A stretch of DNA of 64,000 bases from Cyprinodon diabolis (GCA_030533445.1 CM060069.1:2326756-2390755), one strand, 5' to 3'; shown: positions 13,190 to 24,154, counted from the first letter of the stretch. Notes: generated by a model not told the origin, from the letters alone. Numbers and translations: made by a program.

Positions 13190-15075
13190 CAAACACCAGA
13201 TACAGCACTGGGACTTGATCAACAGCCGATACCGCACCGTGACGTCACTAACCAGTAGGTGGCAGTAGTGTTCTTTGGCAAACATGGATGCCTCCAGTAA
13301 AGCACATTCACATGAAAATGACTCTGAATTAAAAACACTGATCATTTATTGAACAGGATGGAATCATTTCAGATTTAAAGAACTTTCAGAAGTTTGAATT
13401 CTGAATATGAGCGACTTTTCCTTTAAGGTTAAATTCAAAGCAAAAGGGTCTAGTTAACCGGTTTTCCACTCGTTCCATTGGCAAAATGTCTCACTTACCT
13501 GCTCAGTTCAAGAAAAAATGAACTAATTTTATGGAAAAATTATTATTTAGATTTTCATTTTTGCAGTGCAGTATTAGGCCTAGGTTAATGGGGTTAATTC
13601 AGTTATTTTTTTCCGAAAGTGGAATTTTGGACATTTAAATTTCCTGCTTTGCTGTTAACATTTGATTATTGGTTAAGTCTGTATGTTACCCAGCCTGGGT
13701 GATGTCAAATAAAACATCAAACATCTTGGTCAACCTTTCAGATGGAAGATGAATTTTAATTAAATTTATTCATAAAATAATCTGTATTCTATCATGTTAA
13801 TCTGATCGGTGCTGTAATCCTGATGAGGCCTTGAGTTAAACCGCTTTGGAAACACTGCATAACCTTTTTTTCTTAGGCCCACCGTTACCTAGAAACACTG
13901 TGGCGGCGCGGCCTGACGATCGATTCCCTGACTGTAGCTAAAACTGCTTTTAGGCAGAGTCTAAACGTCTCTTCAACATGGCCGTGGTTTAACTATACAC
14001 TCAGCGACAAAGTCATTAAGTTTTGAAGTTATGCCCTGTTCTCCATCTGAGGAGGCAAAGATTGAAGAGATGGAACAGAGTAATTATTTTTTAGACAGCC
14101 TTTTACTTTCTTCTCCTTACATTTTAAAAATAGACTCATTAGTTTTGACTCATTTAAGCTCATTTTCAATATTGCCTGTTGGTGTTTAAAAAAATAAAAT
14201 CCATCAAAATAATTAGTTTCAACGAGATAATTCTTTGGGGTTTGACTCGGTGCTGCCCCAACTTGTTGCTTACCAACAAGTAAAAAGTTTAACCCTTTAC
14301 AGGGCACTCAGTGAAATGCTTTGGAAATCAAAATTTCAAGCCAATAAGACTTTATTACCTTTGTAACATTAAAAAATATGGATATTTTGATGGCAAACAT
14401 TAATGTCAATGAAATAACAAGAAGCGCAGACTTGCCCGAATATAGTAAGAAAAATAACAAAAATGCTTCTATAAGAAATTCATGAAAAACCCTCTGAGTG
14501 AAAGAAACACTTTTCCTTTGGTCCAACATAACTTTAGAGGCATTAATGCTGATACTGGCACTTATATTTGTTAGTTCATAAACCTAAATATAATTGTTAA
14601 CTAGGCTTATTAACTTTTTAACTTTACAGTTTAACTTTTCAATTAGCTTTCTACCTTTTTTTCCAACTTAATTTCCAGTAGGTAATATATCATTCAGGGT
14701 TCATCTAATTGGTCAAATACCAAAATAAGATGTACAGCCATGGAGCAGCATCTTTGCTGAATGGCTGGATATAGATATTGTGTTTCTAGACCTCACTGAG
14801 GGTCAGGGGGACTCCATTTGGAAGGGGAATGCAAGTGATGAAAAACGGTAACTTGCCTGATAAAGGATTAGGTTGATCCTGTGTTTTTACACAGTAGAAT
14901 TGATACTCTTGTAATAAACATGAATACTTTGGACACCTCTGCTGTTTGGTCTCCAATAATCCCTCAAGAAATCTGGTTTGGAAGCTGAAAGAGTTTGTTA
15001 AGGCGAGTGTAAACATGTTGTTCAGTGTATGAGGGAGTCTCTGTCTGACTGTGTTGCTTCTCTCTACATTTTTAG
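13190..15075. other. Unannotated AT-rich stretch before the first visible exon
   Basis: I see no exon, RNA gene or recognisable repeat here. The expected N-terminal exon of V-ATPase B (about 40 codons ending in a YLSQPRLT-like motif) was looked for and not found. Confidence 0.5.
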
Positions 15076-15131
15076 CCTATAGAACTGTGTCTGGAGTCAA
15101 CGGTCCGCTGGTCATTTTGGATCAAGTCAAG
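15076..15131 (+). CDS. atp6v1b2: V-ATPase subunit B exon (YRTVSGVNGPLVILDQVK)
   Basis: This is the first visible exon of the B subunit of the V1 sector of the vacuolar proton pump, the non-catalytic nucleotide-binding subunit that alternates with subunit A in the hexamer. It is preceded by a pyrimidine-rich tract and AG at 15074-15075 and followed by GTAAGA. Two bases complete a codon begun in the missing first exon, then 18 codons follow. The peptide matches the beta-barrel start of vertebrate B2 proteins. The upstream exon must lie left of here, either beyond the satellite or lost. Confidence 0.9.
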
Positions 15132-15259
15132 GTAAGAAGCAGAGCTGGGTTAGAACATGGCGGCCTCACTCTTCCACATCAGGCTCAGTTCTGCTAAATG
15201 CGCCGTCGAATTAAAGAGATCCAATGTTTGTCAAACCAGAATACGATCAGTCTTTATGA

Positions 15260-15761
<502 letters not shown>

Positions 15762-17020
15762 TGTCATGTTGGCAAGAACCTAGCCCATATGCAGAACACT
15801 CAGAGGCTGGAGAAAAGTTCAAAGGTTTATTTAAGAAAAGAAAATAATAAACAAGTCCAGGGTTTGGGAGACTGATCTGGATTTGGAGATTAGCTGAGCT
15901 GCAGAGAGGGGGGAAACCTTGTGGATCTAGAGGCTGTGGGCAGACCGAAGGTTGAGGACTAGCAGATGTTGAGCTGAGTGCAGGCAGGAGGAGAGCTGAG
16001 AGCTGGGCAGAGGCAGTATGAGTTCTGGCGGGCAGGTTCCAGGTTTGGAACACAGTGCAGGCAGGAGGAGAGCTGAGAGCTTTGGCTGAGGCAGTCTGAG
16101 TTTTGGCGGGCAGGTTCCAGGTTTGGAACACAGTGCAGGCAGGAGGAGAGCTGAGAGCTGGGCAGAGGCAGTATGAGTTCTGGCGGGCAGGTTCCAGGTT
16201 TGGAACACAGTGCAGGCAGGAGGAGAGCTGAGAGCTGGGCAGAGGCAGTATGAGTGCTGGCAGGCTGATTCCAGATGAGCTCTCTCTCTCTTGCGAGCTG
16301 GGCAGAAACTGTCTGAATGCAGGCAGGCAGACTCCAGGTTTTGATCTCTCTCTCTCTCTCTCCTGAGAGCTGGGTTGCGACGGTCAGCGTGCAGACGGGC
16401 AGATTCCAATCTTGGCTCTCTCTCTCTCTCTTGAGAGCCAGGTCGAGACAGTCAGAATGCAGGCGGACAGATTCCAGGCTTGGCTCTCTCTCTCTCTCTC
16501 TCTCTCTCGAGGACCAGGCTGAGGTGGAGGCAGAGCTTACTGTGTGCTTGAAGGCAGATCTCTGACAGAGTCTCTCTCCCAATCGTCCTCTGAGGGCGGG
16601 CAGGCTGATTCTGACTGAAGAGGCCCTCCAGAGTTCAACTGAGAACGGGTGGGCAGATTTCCAGCAGAGTAAACTCTCCAGAGTTTCAGGTTAACGGGCA
16701 GGATCTACCTGTGAGGCAGATTGGAGAAAACAGGATCAGGTTCGGGTCACAAAAGTCAAAGGACTCAGACAGGCAGGTTGGCTCAGGCTTTGCTAACCGT
16801 AACTGGCAAACACTCTGGCATTGGAGTGTTAGTCTCCTCCCCCTTAAGTGGGCCCAAGGCTGATGAGGAGATTAAAGACAGGTGTTGCGGGTAGGCACAA
16901 GCCCTCAGGAAGGGATCCTTGGCGCCCTCTGGTGGGCAAGCCTCTAGATCCCAACAGACAGCAGAAGCCCTCAGAAAGGGATCCTCGGCGCCCTCTGGTG
17001 AGCAAACCCTGATCCCAACA
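15762..17020 (-). mobile_element. Solo LTR of Gypsy (sushi-like) family, 1259 bp
   Basis: On the + strand it begins TGTCATG and ends GATCCCAACA, so on the minus strand it runs TGTTGGGATC to CATGACA, the same ends as the LTRs of the full element at 58634-63919. It is flanked on both sides by the 5-bp duplication ATCAG (15757-15761 and 17021-17025). No internal coding region is present, so it is a solo LTR left by recombination. It is longer than its relatives because it contains a 77-bp minisatellite and CT-rich runs. It lies in a V-ATPase B intron, antisense to that gene. Confidence 0.88.
15981..16290. repeat. 77-bp minisatellite inside the solo LTR
   Basis: The phrase CAGGCAGGAGGAGAGCTGAG recurs at 15981, 16058, 16136 and 16213, a period of 77-78 bp, giving about four units. 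It is followed to about 16510 by degenerate related units interrupted by CT dinucleotide runs near 16345, 16418 and 16485. It accounts for most of the extra length of this LTR relative to its family. Confidence 0.85.
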
Positions 17021-17616
17021 ATCAGCTCAACTACTATTAATGGCAATAAAATGTTTCCCCCAAAAAACATGTCTGCTGCATTCCAGCAACATTTCAATGA
17101 TTCCACTTAGAACCTAATGTCGGTGTTGATGAGGACAAGGCTGGAAGATTTGAAAGGAAGATGATGCTTGCAGACGTTGTTCATGCCTTGTAACCATGGT
17201 TACCTGTAAGGAAACACATGCAGGCATCAATGAGCTGTACAAAAAGTGCCTAACAGGGACGTTTATAACAGCTAGTAAGATTATTCCTTCGTTAACCATT
17301 CCAAAAAAGTAAAAAAAAAACAATCCACTGTACTTTGTTTCCAAGTTTCAAGACTTTTCTCTTACATCCAGGAAGCATTTTCAACTCAAAATGTCAGAAA
17401 TAGAGTAGAGTTCCAGGCTTTATACAGTAGCTCAACAAACCCTTGTTTAGGTTTAGAAAAACACGGATTAACACGGATGAACGGGTCCAACCCGTAGGAA
17501 TGGGGGTCGTTTGGCTTCTTTTGTTCACCTGCAATTCCCCATACCTTTTTTTTAAAGTTCTTGGAAGGTCTGTGACCTGCATGAGTGAGAATCTTCAACA
17601 GCATATTCGTTAACCA
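17021..17616. other. Intron sequence with one dispersed-repeat segment
   Basis: No gene is seen. The segment at about 17371-17425 (CCAGGAAGC, AAAATGTCAGAAATAG, GTTCCAGG) is related to the sequence at 50351-50395 and therefore belongs to a dispersed repeat. A poly-A run of 10 lies near 17311. Confidence 0.5.
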
Positions 17617-18035
17617 TTGATCAACTTATGAAGAGCTTCAAGGAGAGAGCTCCGATTGTTGCCAAATGGGCTGCAAGGTATCTGAGAAAGTCCAGCAAGC
17701 ACAAGGAGCATCTCCTAAAGTTATTTCAGCTGCATGATGGGGCCACCACCAGCGCAGGGTGTGCTCAGGACAGCTGAGTGGAAGACTTTTGGAGGAAGTC
17801 CTGGTGTCAAGAATGGATACAAAGACGCCACATTTTACTAGAAAATCCATCAGGAACAGACCATGTCCAGTCAAAGGTTCAGGGTTGGACTGCTTTGAAG
17901 TGGGGTGAAGTCCTTTTCTTTGATGAAGCCTCTTTGCGGTTGTTAGGGTTGTTGGGAAGTGAGCCCTACGATCAGTCCTGTGTCATGCCAGCAGTAAAGC
18001 ATCTGGAGACCTTTCCTGTGTCTGGTTTCTTCTTA
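17617..18035 (+). pseudogene. Tc1-like transposase fragment (5' part)
   Basis: The translation passes through KSFKERAPIVAK, GATTSAGCAQDS, a segment ending WGEVLFFDEA (equivalent to the VIFSDE catalytic segment of IS630/Tc1 transposases), then YDQSCVMPAVKHLETF and VSGFF. It matches, segment by segment, the minus-strand Tc1-like copy at 35216-36056, so both belong to one family of DDE cut-and-paste transposons. The frame contains stops and small deletions, and the N-terminal helix-turn-helix region is missing. The copy is interrupted at 18035 by another element and resumes at 19197. Confidence 0.75.
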
Positions 18036-18049
18036 AGCCCCATTTCCAC

Positions 18050-18583
18050 TAACCTGACTCCGCCAGATGGATTTGCTCCGCATATCCATCTGGAAACCTT
18101 CCGTTGAAGTAATTTTGGGAACGGGCGAAAATACTGGTTAGCTGATTGGCCTATGTTGGTGATAGACGGGCCAAATAAACCAATCAGATCAACAAAGCAT
18201 ATGACGTGCTAACAGAGTGACGACGAAGAGGAGCCAATTGATAGACCAAACTCTTGCCGAAACCAGTCGGGAGAAGAGCAAAAACATCTTTTCCTCTGAG
18301 AAAAGCCTCCAGAGCAGTGTTTTGCTCTTCTTTCAGTGAAGAAATACCCTGTAATTCTGATAAAACTTGCTCGATAGCCACGCTAACGCTAGTTTCATCG
18401 GCTGAAGCCGCCATGTTCTTTAGACTGAACTGTCGCGCTTCTCGTTGTGTCACACCTCAACCCGCATCAAAGCCAACGCTGATTGGACGTTCGTTTGGTG
18501 AACGGCTCCAAATTTTCTTCAACGTAGAGTCTCCAGACTAATTAGCGAGTGAAATCTTGAAAGCTCGCGAGATCAGGAGGCTA
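18050..18583 (-). mobile_element. Short element carrying the start of a RecQ-like helicase, copy 1
   Basis: It splits the left terminal repeat of the element at 18036. The 9-bp direct repeat CATTTCCAC occurs at 18041-18049 and again at 18584-18592, and removing the insert recreates a continuous element end. The ends are imperfect inverted repeats (TAACCTGACTCCGCC on one side; TAGCCTCCTGATCTCGC read inward from the other). A second copy lies inverted at about 53062-53594. The 9-bp duplication and helicase cargo would suit the AcademH group of DNA transposons as I recall it; I could not verify that here. Confidence 0.7.
18184..18414 (-). pseudogene. RecQ-like helicase N-terminal fragment in copy 1
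   Basis: I take the start as the ATG at 18414 because it begins MAASADETS in a good context and the same start is shared with copy 2; the frame is open upstream to 18453. About 76 codons follow: a helical leader, then LKEEQNTALEAFLRG and KDVFALLPTGFGKSLVYQL. TGFGKS is the Walker A loop of superfamily 2 helicases and KEEQ lies in the Q-motif-like region of RecQ proteins. The frame ends shortly after, in sequence that also forms the other end of the element. The rest of the helicase (DEAH box onward) is deleted, so this cannot be an active enzyme. Confidence 0.7.
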
Positions 18584-19196
18584 CATTTCCACTCCCCTCT
18601 GAAAACCGATCCGTACTGAGCTTGGATCAGTTAACCGTGCTGAGCTTGGTTCCTTACGACCGCTTACACACCATGCTAGCAAGGTTCCTAGCCTCCAAGT
18701 GGCGATCTAAGACACTACAGCTCTTTAGAGAGAAACAAGCAAACCTACATCGCGGTGCCCGTAACATTTAGGAAGTTTGCATAGAGTCAGGTGAAGTGGG
18801 AAGCCTTTGGTGAATTTACTGGACGGACTCAGCTTTTGGGAAGTGGATACAACAAACGATAGTCTAATCAGGTCTTCCAGGCGCAGGAAACAACAACAGA
18901 TGTTGAGGTTCATCACACTGCTAAGCAGAATCATCACTGGAAATCAAAATTCATGATTACGGAGGATGACTGTAAGGAGATGACGCGGTCTGCTCATTCT
19001 CTTTGTTATCTTAGAGCCGAGCCAGATCTGAACTGCGCCGAGCCCTACTGATGAACTAGTACCAGTTTAGCGTGGTTCGGTTGTGTCTTGCGCGGTCCGG
19101 TTCAGTTGAACGTGCCAATTACACTCAACAGTTACCTCAGTTACCATGCGCGGACCAATCTCAGCATGGTTTCTAAAGGGTGGTGGAAATGGGGCT

Positions 19197-19330
19197 ATAG
19201 TCAAGGATCTGACCGCTCTCCTACATAGTAAAGAATGTTACCAGAACATCCTCAGTGTTTGGTGATGACAAATGCATTTTCCAACCTGATGGAGGAAACT
19301 TCCTTCAAAACAAAAATAAATGTTGTGGGG
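19197..19330 (+). pseudogene. Tc1-like transposase fragment (continuation)
   Basis: Resumes the copy interrupted at 18035. It includes a degraded stretch around CYQNILSV and a segment readable as FGDDKCIFQPDGG, equivalent to the later catalytic-domain stretch CIFQHDGAP of Tc1-like transposases. Several stops are present and similarity fades after about 19330. The right terminal repeat was not found. Confidence 0.55.
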
Positions 19331-20527
19331 AAAAAGGTATTCAACTATTCCCTCCAGTTAAATAAACGGAGATTGATGGATTTCACTCACTTTATTTCAC
19401 TTTGCAAAGTAAAAAGAAAACAAGACATCAGCAGACCTAATAGTATGATGTTCTAACTGTTCTGATCTAGACAGTCTTTGTCTCCCTTACTTACAATAGA
19501 GGAAAAGCTGTGAAAGTTGTCAGAGTCAAAACTCATAACAGACACTTTTTAAACAGTAACATTTTATGAATAAACCTTGAGAAAAAACTGGCTTGTTGTG
19601 GAAATGGTATTTCTTATCCCAAATGCTCCTCTCACTCAGACACATTGTGGCCTTGCAGCTCTGAGGCCTGAATGAATGCAACTGCACTCATAATCCAATA
19701 TATGTAAAAGGAATCCATAGGGGTTTTATTTTCCCTCCCCATAAGTCAATTGCTTGAAAAACATTGATTCTGGTTCTTTGATCTTTTCTCATTGAGAGCT
19801 TGTGGTCAGAGGTGGACGGAAAAATAATGACCAATGACCAAGTCCAAGCAGCCATCATGCGAGTGGGACCGGCTGTCCGTCTGGATGTGGTCCGGAAGTT
19901 TATTGGCAGGGAGAACTGAGGAGATCAACACTTATAAAATATATTCCCCTTTCCCAATGGCCAAAAAAACCCATTTAACACGGAAACAATCAGCTTTTAG
20001 TGGCAGTGGGAACAGTTCTCTGACGAGTGTCTCGCCTCGGATCTGATCGGCATGCTGTGGGAACAGCACAGCCGGGTCAACCCGCTAAATTACGTCATAC
20101 CATTGAACAAAATGTACGGACATTCCATAAACACTGAGCAGCTCTAGTGAGAGGGATTCAGACAGATAATAGAGCACAACTATAAAGCACACTAAATATG
20201 CCCTGGCTTCCTTCCATGTTGCTCTCCATTGTTTACTTTCGTGACTTCTGACCAGCTTATTTAGCCAATAGGAAGGGAACTAAATGCTGATTGTTGCGGG
20301 TCCAGCCATGATTGAAAAACATGCATTAAAGTGCTATTTTCAGTGGGGAAAAGGGTGCTGACTTGTTGCATGAACTCCTTTTTTTCGGTCCATGGGAAAA
20401 TTATTATTGTCCATAAAAATATTTGATATTTGTGAAATGTTTGTAATTATAATACAGTTAACCATAGAAACATTTGACAAAAACTAAAGACCTTCAAGCA
20501 GGAGAACCTGTGATATTGTAATATTTC
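19331..20527. other. Intron sequence without recognised features
   Basis: No exon, RNA gene or clear mobile element is seen. Short open frames here have no recognisable similarity. Confidence 0.5.
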
Positions 20528-20651
<124 letters not shown>

Positions 20652-20695
20652 ATGAGTTGAAGACCTTTCTGTTTGGGTTCATGTTTCTTCTGCAG

Positions 20696-20789
20696 GTCTT
20701 TGAGGGAACGTCAGGCATCGATGCAAAGAAGACCAGCTGTGAATTTACTGGAGAAATCTTAAGGACACCGGTTTCTGAGGACATGCTGG
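20696..20789 (+). CDS. atp6v1b2: V-ATPase subunit B exon ([17 protein letters not shown])
   Basis: Acceptor CTGCAG at 20690-20695, donor GTATGT at 20790. Thirty-one codons plus one base, encoding [19 protein letters not shown] through TPVSEDMLG. This is a strongly conserved stretch at the beta-barrel to nucleotide-binding-domain boundary. The sequence is intact and typical of vertebrate B2. Confidence 0.94.
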
Positions 20790-20859
20790 GTATGTGTCTT
20801 TGCTTTACATTCATCCATAATTAGACTGTATTATTTAGTGACTCTATTTGATTTTTCAG

Positions 20860-20937
20860 GGCGAGTGTTTAACGGCTCTGGCAAACCCAGCGATAGAGGG
20901 CCAGCCGTGCTGGCAGAGGACTTGTTGGACATCATGG
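20860..20937 (+). CDS. atp6v1b2: V-ATPase subunit B exon ([17 protein letters not shown])
   Basis: Acceptor TTTTTCAG, donor GTGCGT, phases compatible with both neighbours. It encodes [20 protein letters not shown] and DLLDIMG. Relative to the vertebrate B2 sequence as I know it (KPIDRGPVVLAEDFLDIMG) there are three substitutions in this short segment, more than expected for such a conserved protein. This fits relaxed constraint but is not proof. Confidence 0.92.
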
Positions 20938-21048
20938 GTGCGTCTTTGTGTTTTAGTGAAAATACATGTTAAAATGTTACCAAATAGAGAGAAAATGGTT
21001 CACCATGTCTTCTGAAATGTTGTCCTCAGTGTGTATGTTTGTCCACAG

Positions 21049-21188
21049 GCCAGCCAATAAACCCTCAGTGTCCCATCTATCCTGAGGAGATGATCCAGAC
21101 TGGAATTTTTGCAATCTATGGCATGAACAGCATCGCTAGGGGGCAGAAGATCCCCATCTTCTCTGCTGCAGGGCTGCCTCACAATGAG
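21049..21188 (+). CDS. atp6v1b2: V-ATPase subunit B exon with unusual substitutions
   Basis: Acceptor CCACAG, donor GTACAG; two bases plus 46 codons, ending [12 protein letters not shown]. The usual family text [17 protein letters not shown] appears here as [17 protein letters not shown]: serine to phenylalanine and aspartate to tyrosine at positions that are nearly invariant in eukaryotic and archaeal B subunits. The reading frame is otherwise intact. The next expected exon (starting IAAQICRQAGLV and ending FAAMG) cannot be found before 39752. Either the gene has degenerated, or that exon is missing from the assembly in this repeat-rich interval. Confidence 0.9.
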
Positions 21189-21205
21189 GTACAGGCACTT
21201 GATTG

Positions 21206-23090
21206 TTGAGTTCGAATCCAGCGGCTGCACCCTCTGAAGGTCAGATTTGTCGGCCGATTACGTCAAGTACGGCACCGAGTACTATTGGAATTGGAAGACT
21301 CTCCTTCCTCGTTATGCGGCTGGGGTATAAAGGGAAATAGCGCTGAACAGTGGTGAGTGGAGGGGCATGAAGTGCCTGGTTGAAGCGTTTTTTTTTTTCG
21401 GGGGGGGGGGGGGGGGGGGTTCTGGTTGGGTGGCTGGCGCGGGATGGGTGGGCCCCGGTCCCGGGGGGTGCTCTTGCTGGGGGTGGTCCGGTCCGTGTGC
21501 GGGGTGGGGGGCCGGGCTTGAAGCAGGAATGAGATGGGTTGGTGTGGTGGTGTCGCCGCTCCCCTCCCCCCACATCCGGATTTTAGGTTTACTTATGGGG
21601 TCATCCGATAGTCCCGGGACCAACCACCGGTGTCACCGGGTTTTTGGTCCTGGTATTATTGGATGTGAGTGTTATGTGTGAATGTGTGTCCGCGTTATTT
21701 TCTTTATTTATTATTATCATTTTATTCAATTTTTTTTTCTGTTTTCTCTGTGGTACGAGTGGGGACACTAGGGAGGGAAGGCATGATTGAGATGGTGTGT
21801 TGTTGTTTTTTTTTTTTTTTTCTCCCAGGTTGGGGTCTCAACCGCACCCTCTCTCAAATACATCTCAAGTCTCCGCTAAGTGTGGAGCCCATTCCCCCCG
21901 TCCTGCTCTCGCTCCGCTGGCTGGCGTCGGGGCTCACCGGTGCACTGCTGGAGCTCGGGGTCTGGGGGTGGATGCCCGGGGGGCTGCTGGCTCATTCCTG
22001 AAGCAGCCAGGCCGGGGCTTTGCTGGGACTCCTGTCTGGGGTTCGGGTGCCCTTGGGGCCTCGGATCCCTGGGGCCCGGGACTGGATCCACTTCGGGGTG
22101 GGGCTGGCTGTTGTTCGGGGATTTTCGGTGTCGGTGCCTTCGCTACGATGCCGGTTCCTGGGCGGTGTTTTTTTTTTTTCCTATGCTGGTTCTGTGGTAT
22201 CGGTTCAGGGGGGGGGAGCTGCACGGCATGGTGGGGTGCGGGTCTTGGGTCCTGTTTTGGGCTCCGGTTTTTCCGCTCGCACTTCTCCTCTTGCATATTT
22301 ATTTTAATTGTAATTATTAATTTATTAATTAATTAATTTATTTACATATTTATTTAAATATTTATTTTATTTTTTTTTTCTTTCTTTTCTTTTTCTTCCT
22401 CGGTGGGCGGGAGCGGTTGCGGGCGGGTCGGTGTCTGGTGTCCACCGTCGGCTACGGCCTGCTCTTCTTGCTGTTTTGCGCCGGGCGGCTTTTCTGCTCT
22501 TGGGTTGATTCTGTGCGCGGTGTGTTGCGTTGCGCGCTGTTGGCGTCGGTCTTGGTGGGGTGGGGCTGCGCTTTTGGCCGGGGGGGCTTTTTGGGGGGGT
22601 CCCGCGGCGCTCGTGGCCGGTTCGCGGCGGATGCGCGTGGGCCCCGGCCGCAGGCGGGGCGGCCTGTGTGTTTTTTCCTGGGTGGTGCGGTCGCGGTGGG
22701 TGTTGTGGCCGGTCGCCGGGGCTTGGTGCTGGGGGGCGGGGCGTGTTTTGGTGCTCTGTGGGGCTGGGGCATTTCGGTCGGTCCCGTGGGGGGGCTGGTG
22801 TTCGGTGCCCGGCCCTACTTCAGGGTGGCCGGCTGCCGGCGGGGCCCGTGGACTCGTCCCCGCGGCTCCCCGGGGCGCCGGCATGGCGGTGGCTGGGGGG
22901 CTTCTCCGTGGCTGTCTCTCCTCCTCCCTTGGTGGGGGTCTGATTTCCGGGGCTGGCCCCGCCTTGGTGCCTTCGCTTCTGGGGTCCCTTTGGGCGCCTG
23001 GGGCTTTGGGTCTCCCGGCGCTGGACTCAGTGCTCTGGGGGGTGTGCCTCTCCGGCTCTCCACAACCACTATTGAGCATTTTTTCTATGG
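21206..23090. repeat. GC-rich, G-run-rich dispersed-type block
   Basis: Starting just after the exon, the sequence becomes extremely G-rich on the + strand (a run of about 16 G near 21403; long GGGG-rich text to 22300 and 22400-23080) with an AT-rich gap at 22300-22380. Open frames on both strands here are low-complexity Gly/Pro/Arg/Ala-rich and are not genes. A box-B-like GTTCGAATCC occurs at 21211, which would fit a tRNA-derived retroposon start, but no box A is seen. The composition differs sharply from the neighbours, suggesting an inserted repeat, type not recognised. Confidence 0.5.
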
Positions 23091-23513
23091 TTAAAACTTT
23101 ACATGCACAAGTTCACCCTCACAAACAACTACAGGTGCTAGGCTTCAGGTACTTAGAGATTCACTTCCAAACAGAAACCCCACATTCATATCTTCAGGTA
23201 ACACAGAGTACATGTCAGACTTAATAATATTACTTTAGCGATAGTTTCAAGGTGTTGCTTTATTGTATATCTCGTACCATGTCTCTTGGTTGTGCTGTTC
23301 TTTTTTCATCTCGTTACAGGTGATGAAGCAGACTGAAAATGTTTTGTCATTGTCTCCTTCCTATCTCCTCTTTCTTTCATCTTTTGTCCTTTTTTTTTTT
23401 CTTTTTCTTTTTCCTTTTTCTTCTTCTGTTTTTCTGCTCTACTTACATTGCAGTGTCCATATGAACTGTAAAACTCCCTGCATAATTATAATAAAGCAAT
23501 TTATATGCATGAA

Positions 23514-23555
23514 ACAAGTGGAGCGGTATGGCAATTGCCATACCGCTCCACTTGT
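23514..23555. repeat. 42-bp perfect palindrome
   Basis: The two 21-bp halves, centred on GGCAATTGCC at 23530-23539, are exact reverse complements with no spacer. It lies in otherwise ordinary AT-rich intron sequence. Confidence 0.95.
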
Positions 23556-23817
23556 GAAAGTAAAATCTGTTGGGCTCCTTTTGGCATCAAGACAATTATT
23601 CTTATTGCCACCTTGCCAGACAGGACACTGTAAAAAAAAAAAAAAAAGATATGTGGAGGATAATGTTTGATTTATTGAAAGGTTTTATCTGGCCCTGTGT
23701 AAATGGGTTTGGCTGAAATGTAAGCTCAGATTCCATTATCTCTGCAGTGTGGGGATTATAAATCTGATTACCATCCAGAACAGTAATGAGAAGTTCGGCA
23801 TTCATTCTTTGCCTGCT

Positions 23818-23868
23818 TTGAGTGTCATCTGTTATGGTTGCTAGGCGACCATAACAGATGACACTCAA
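23818..23868. repeat. Perfect 21-bp inverted repeat, 9-nt loop
   Basis: Arms at 23818-23838 and 23848-23868 are exact reverse complements; the loop is TGCTAGGCG. It directly abuts the next hairpin. Confidence 0.95.
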
Positions 23869-23902
23869 TGGATTCAAACAGCCTGGACCTGTTTGAATCC
23901 AT
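23868..23902. repeat. Perfect 14-bp inverted repeat, 7-nt loop
   Basis: Arms at 23868-23881 and 23889-23902, loop CCTGGAC. Together with the preceding hairpin it forms two back-to-back stem-loops. Confidence 0.93.
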
Positions 23903-24154
23903 AGCCAAAACTCTCCTAGCCTCCTTATTTTCATGGACAAAGCTGCTCAAATCCAAACACCAATTAAATCACAGCACTGGATTGTTTTCTAAGAGGTTTG
24001 TTTACCTTAAGCCCATGTGACTGGAGCTTAGAGTTTGCCCAATGAGTAAATGGGAAGAAAGAGTAAATTGAAAAGAAAGAGGAAGATACTGAGAGTGATA
24101 AGCAATGAGCAGCACTCAATATAAATAATGGCGTCCACTGAAGCGGAAACTAGG

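Larger units (their letters stand above)
18036..19196. mobile_element. TIR element AGCCCCATTTCCAC, inserted in the Tc1-like copy
   Basis: It has perfect 14-bp terminal inverted repeats, AGCCCCATTTCCAC at 18036-18049 and GTGGAAATGGGGCT at 19183-19196. It sits inside Tc1-like coding sequence: host similarity stops at 18035 and resumes at 19197. The flanks are TTA on the left and ATA on the right, which would fit a short TA-rich duplication of the PIF/Harbinger kind. A related element starts at 41347 and carries a Myb/SANT-like fragment, supporting that class. This copy is itself split by the element at 18050-18583. It has no intact gene. Confidence 0.7.
23091..24150. other. Intron sequence with poly-pyrimidine tracts and foldbacks
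   Basis: No gene is seen. CT-rich text lies at 23340-23430 and a poly-A run near 23631-23647. It contains the inverted repeats listed separately at 23514-23555 and 23818-23902. Confidence 0.6.

Noticed and set aside
21206..21230. tRNA gene suggested by GTTCGAATCC
   Set aside because: Only a box-B-like motif; no box A or cloverleaf can be drawn.
22354..23224. Large open frames on both strands (up to 273 codons)
   Set aside because: Gly/Arg/Pro-rich low-complexity translations of G-rich repeat sequence; overlapping frames on both strands argue against coding.
23316..23380. Possible missing V-ATPase exon (acceptor-like TTACAG followed by GTGATGAAG and GAAAATGTTTTG)
   Set aside because: There is slight resemblance to the expected exon over about 30 nt, but no frame, no upstream IAAQICRQ text and no donor. 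Chance or repeat sequence is more likely.
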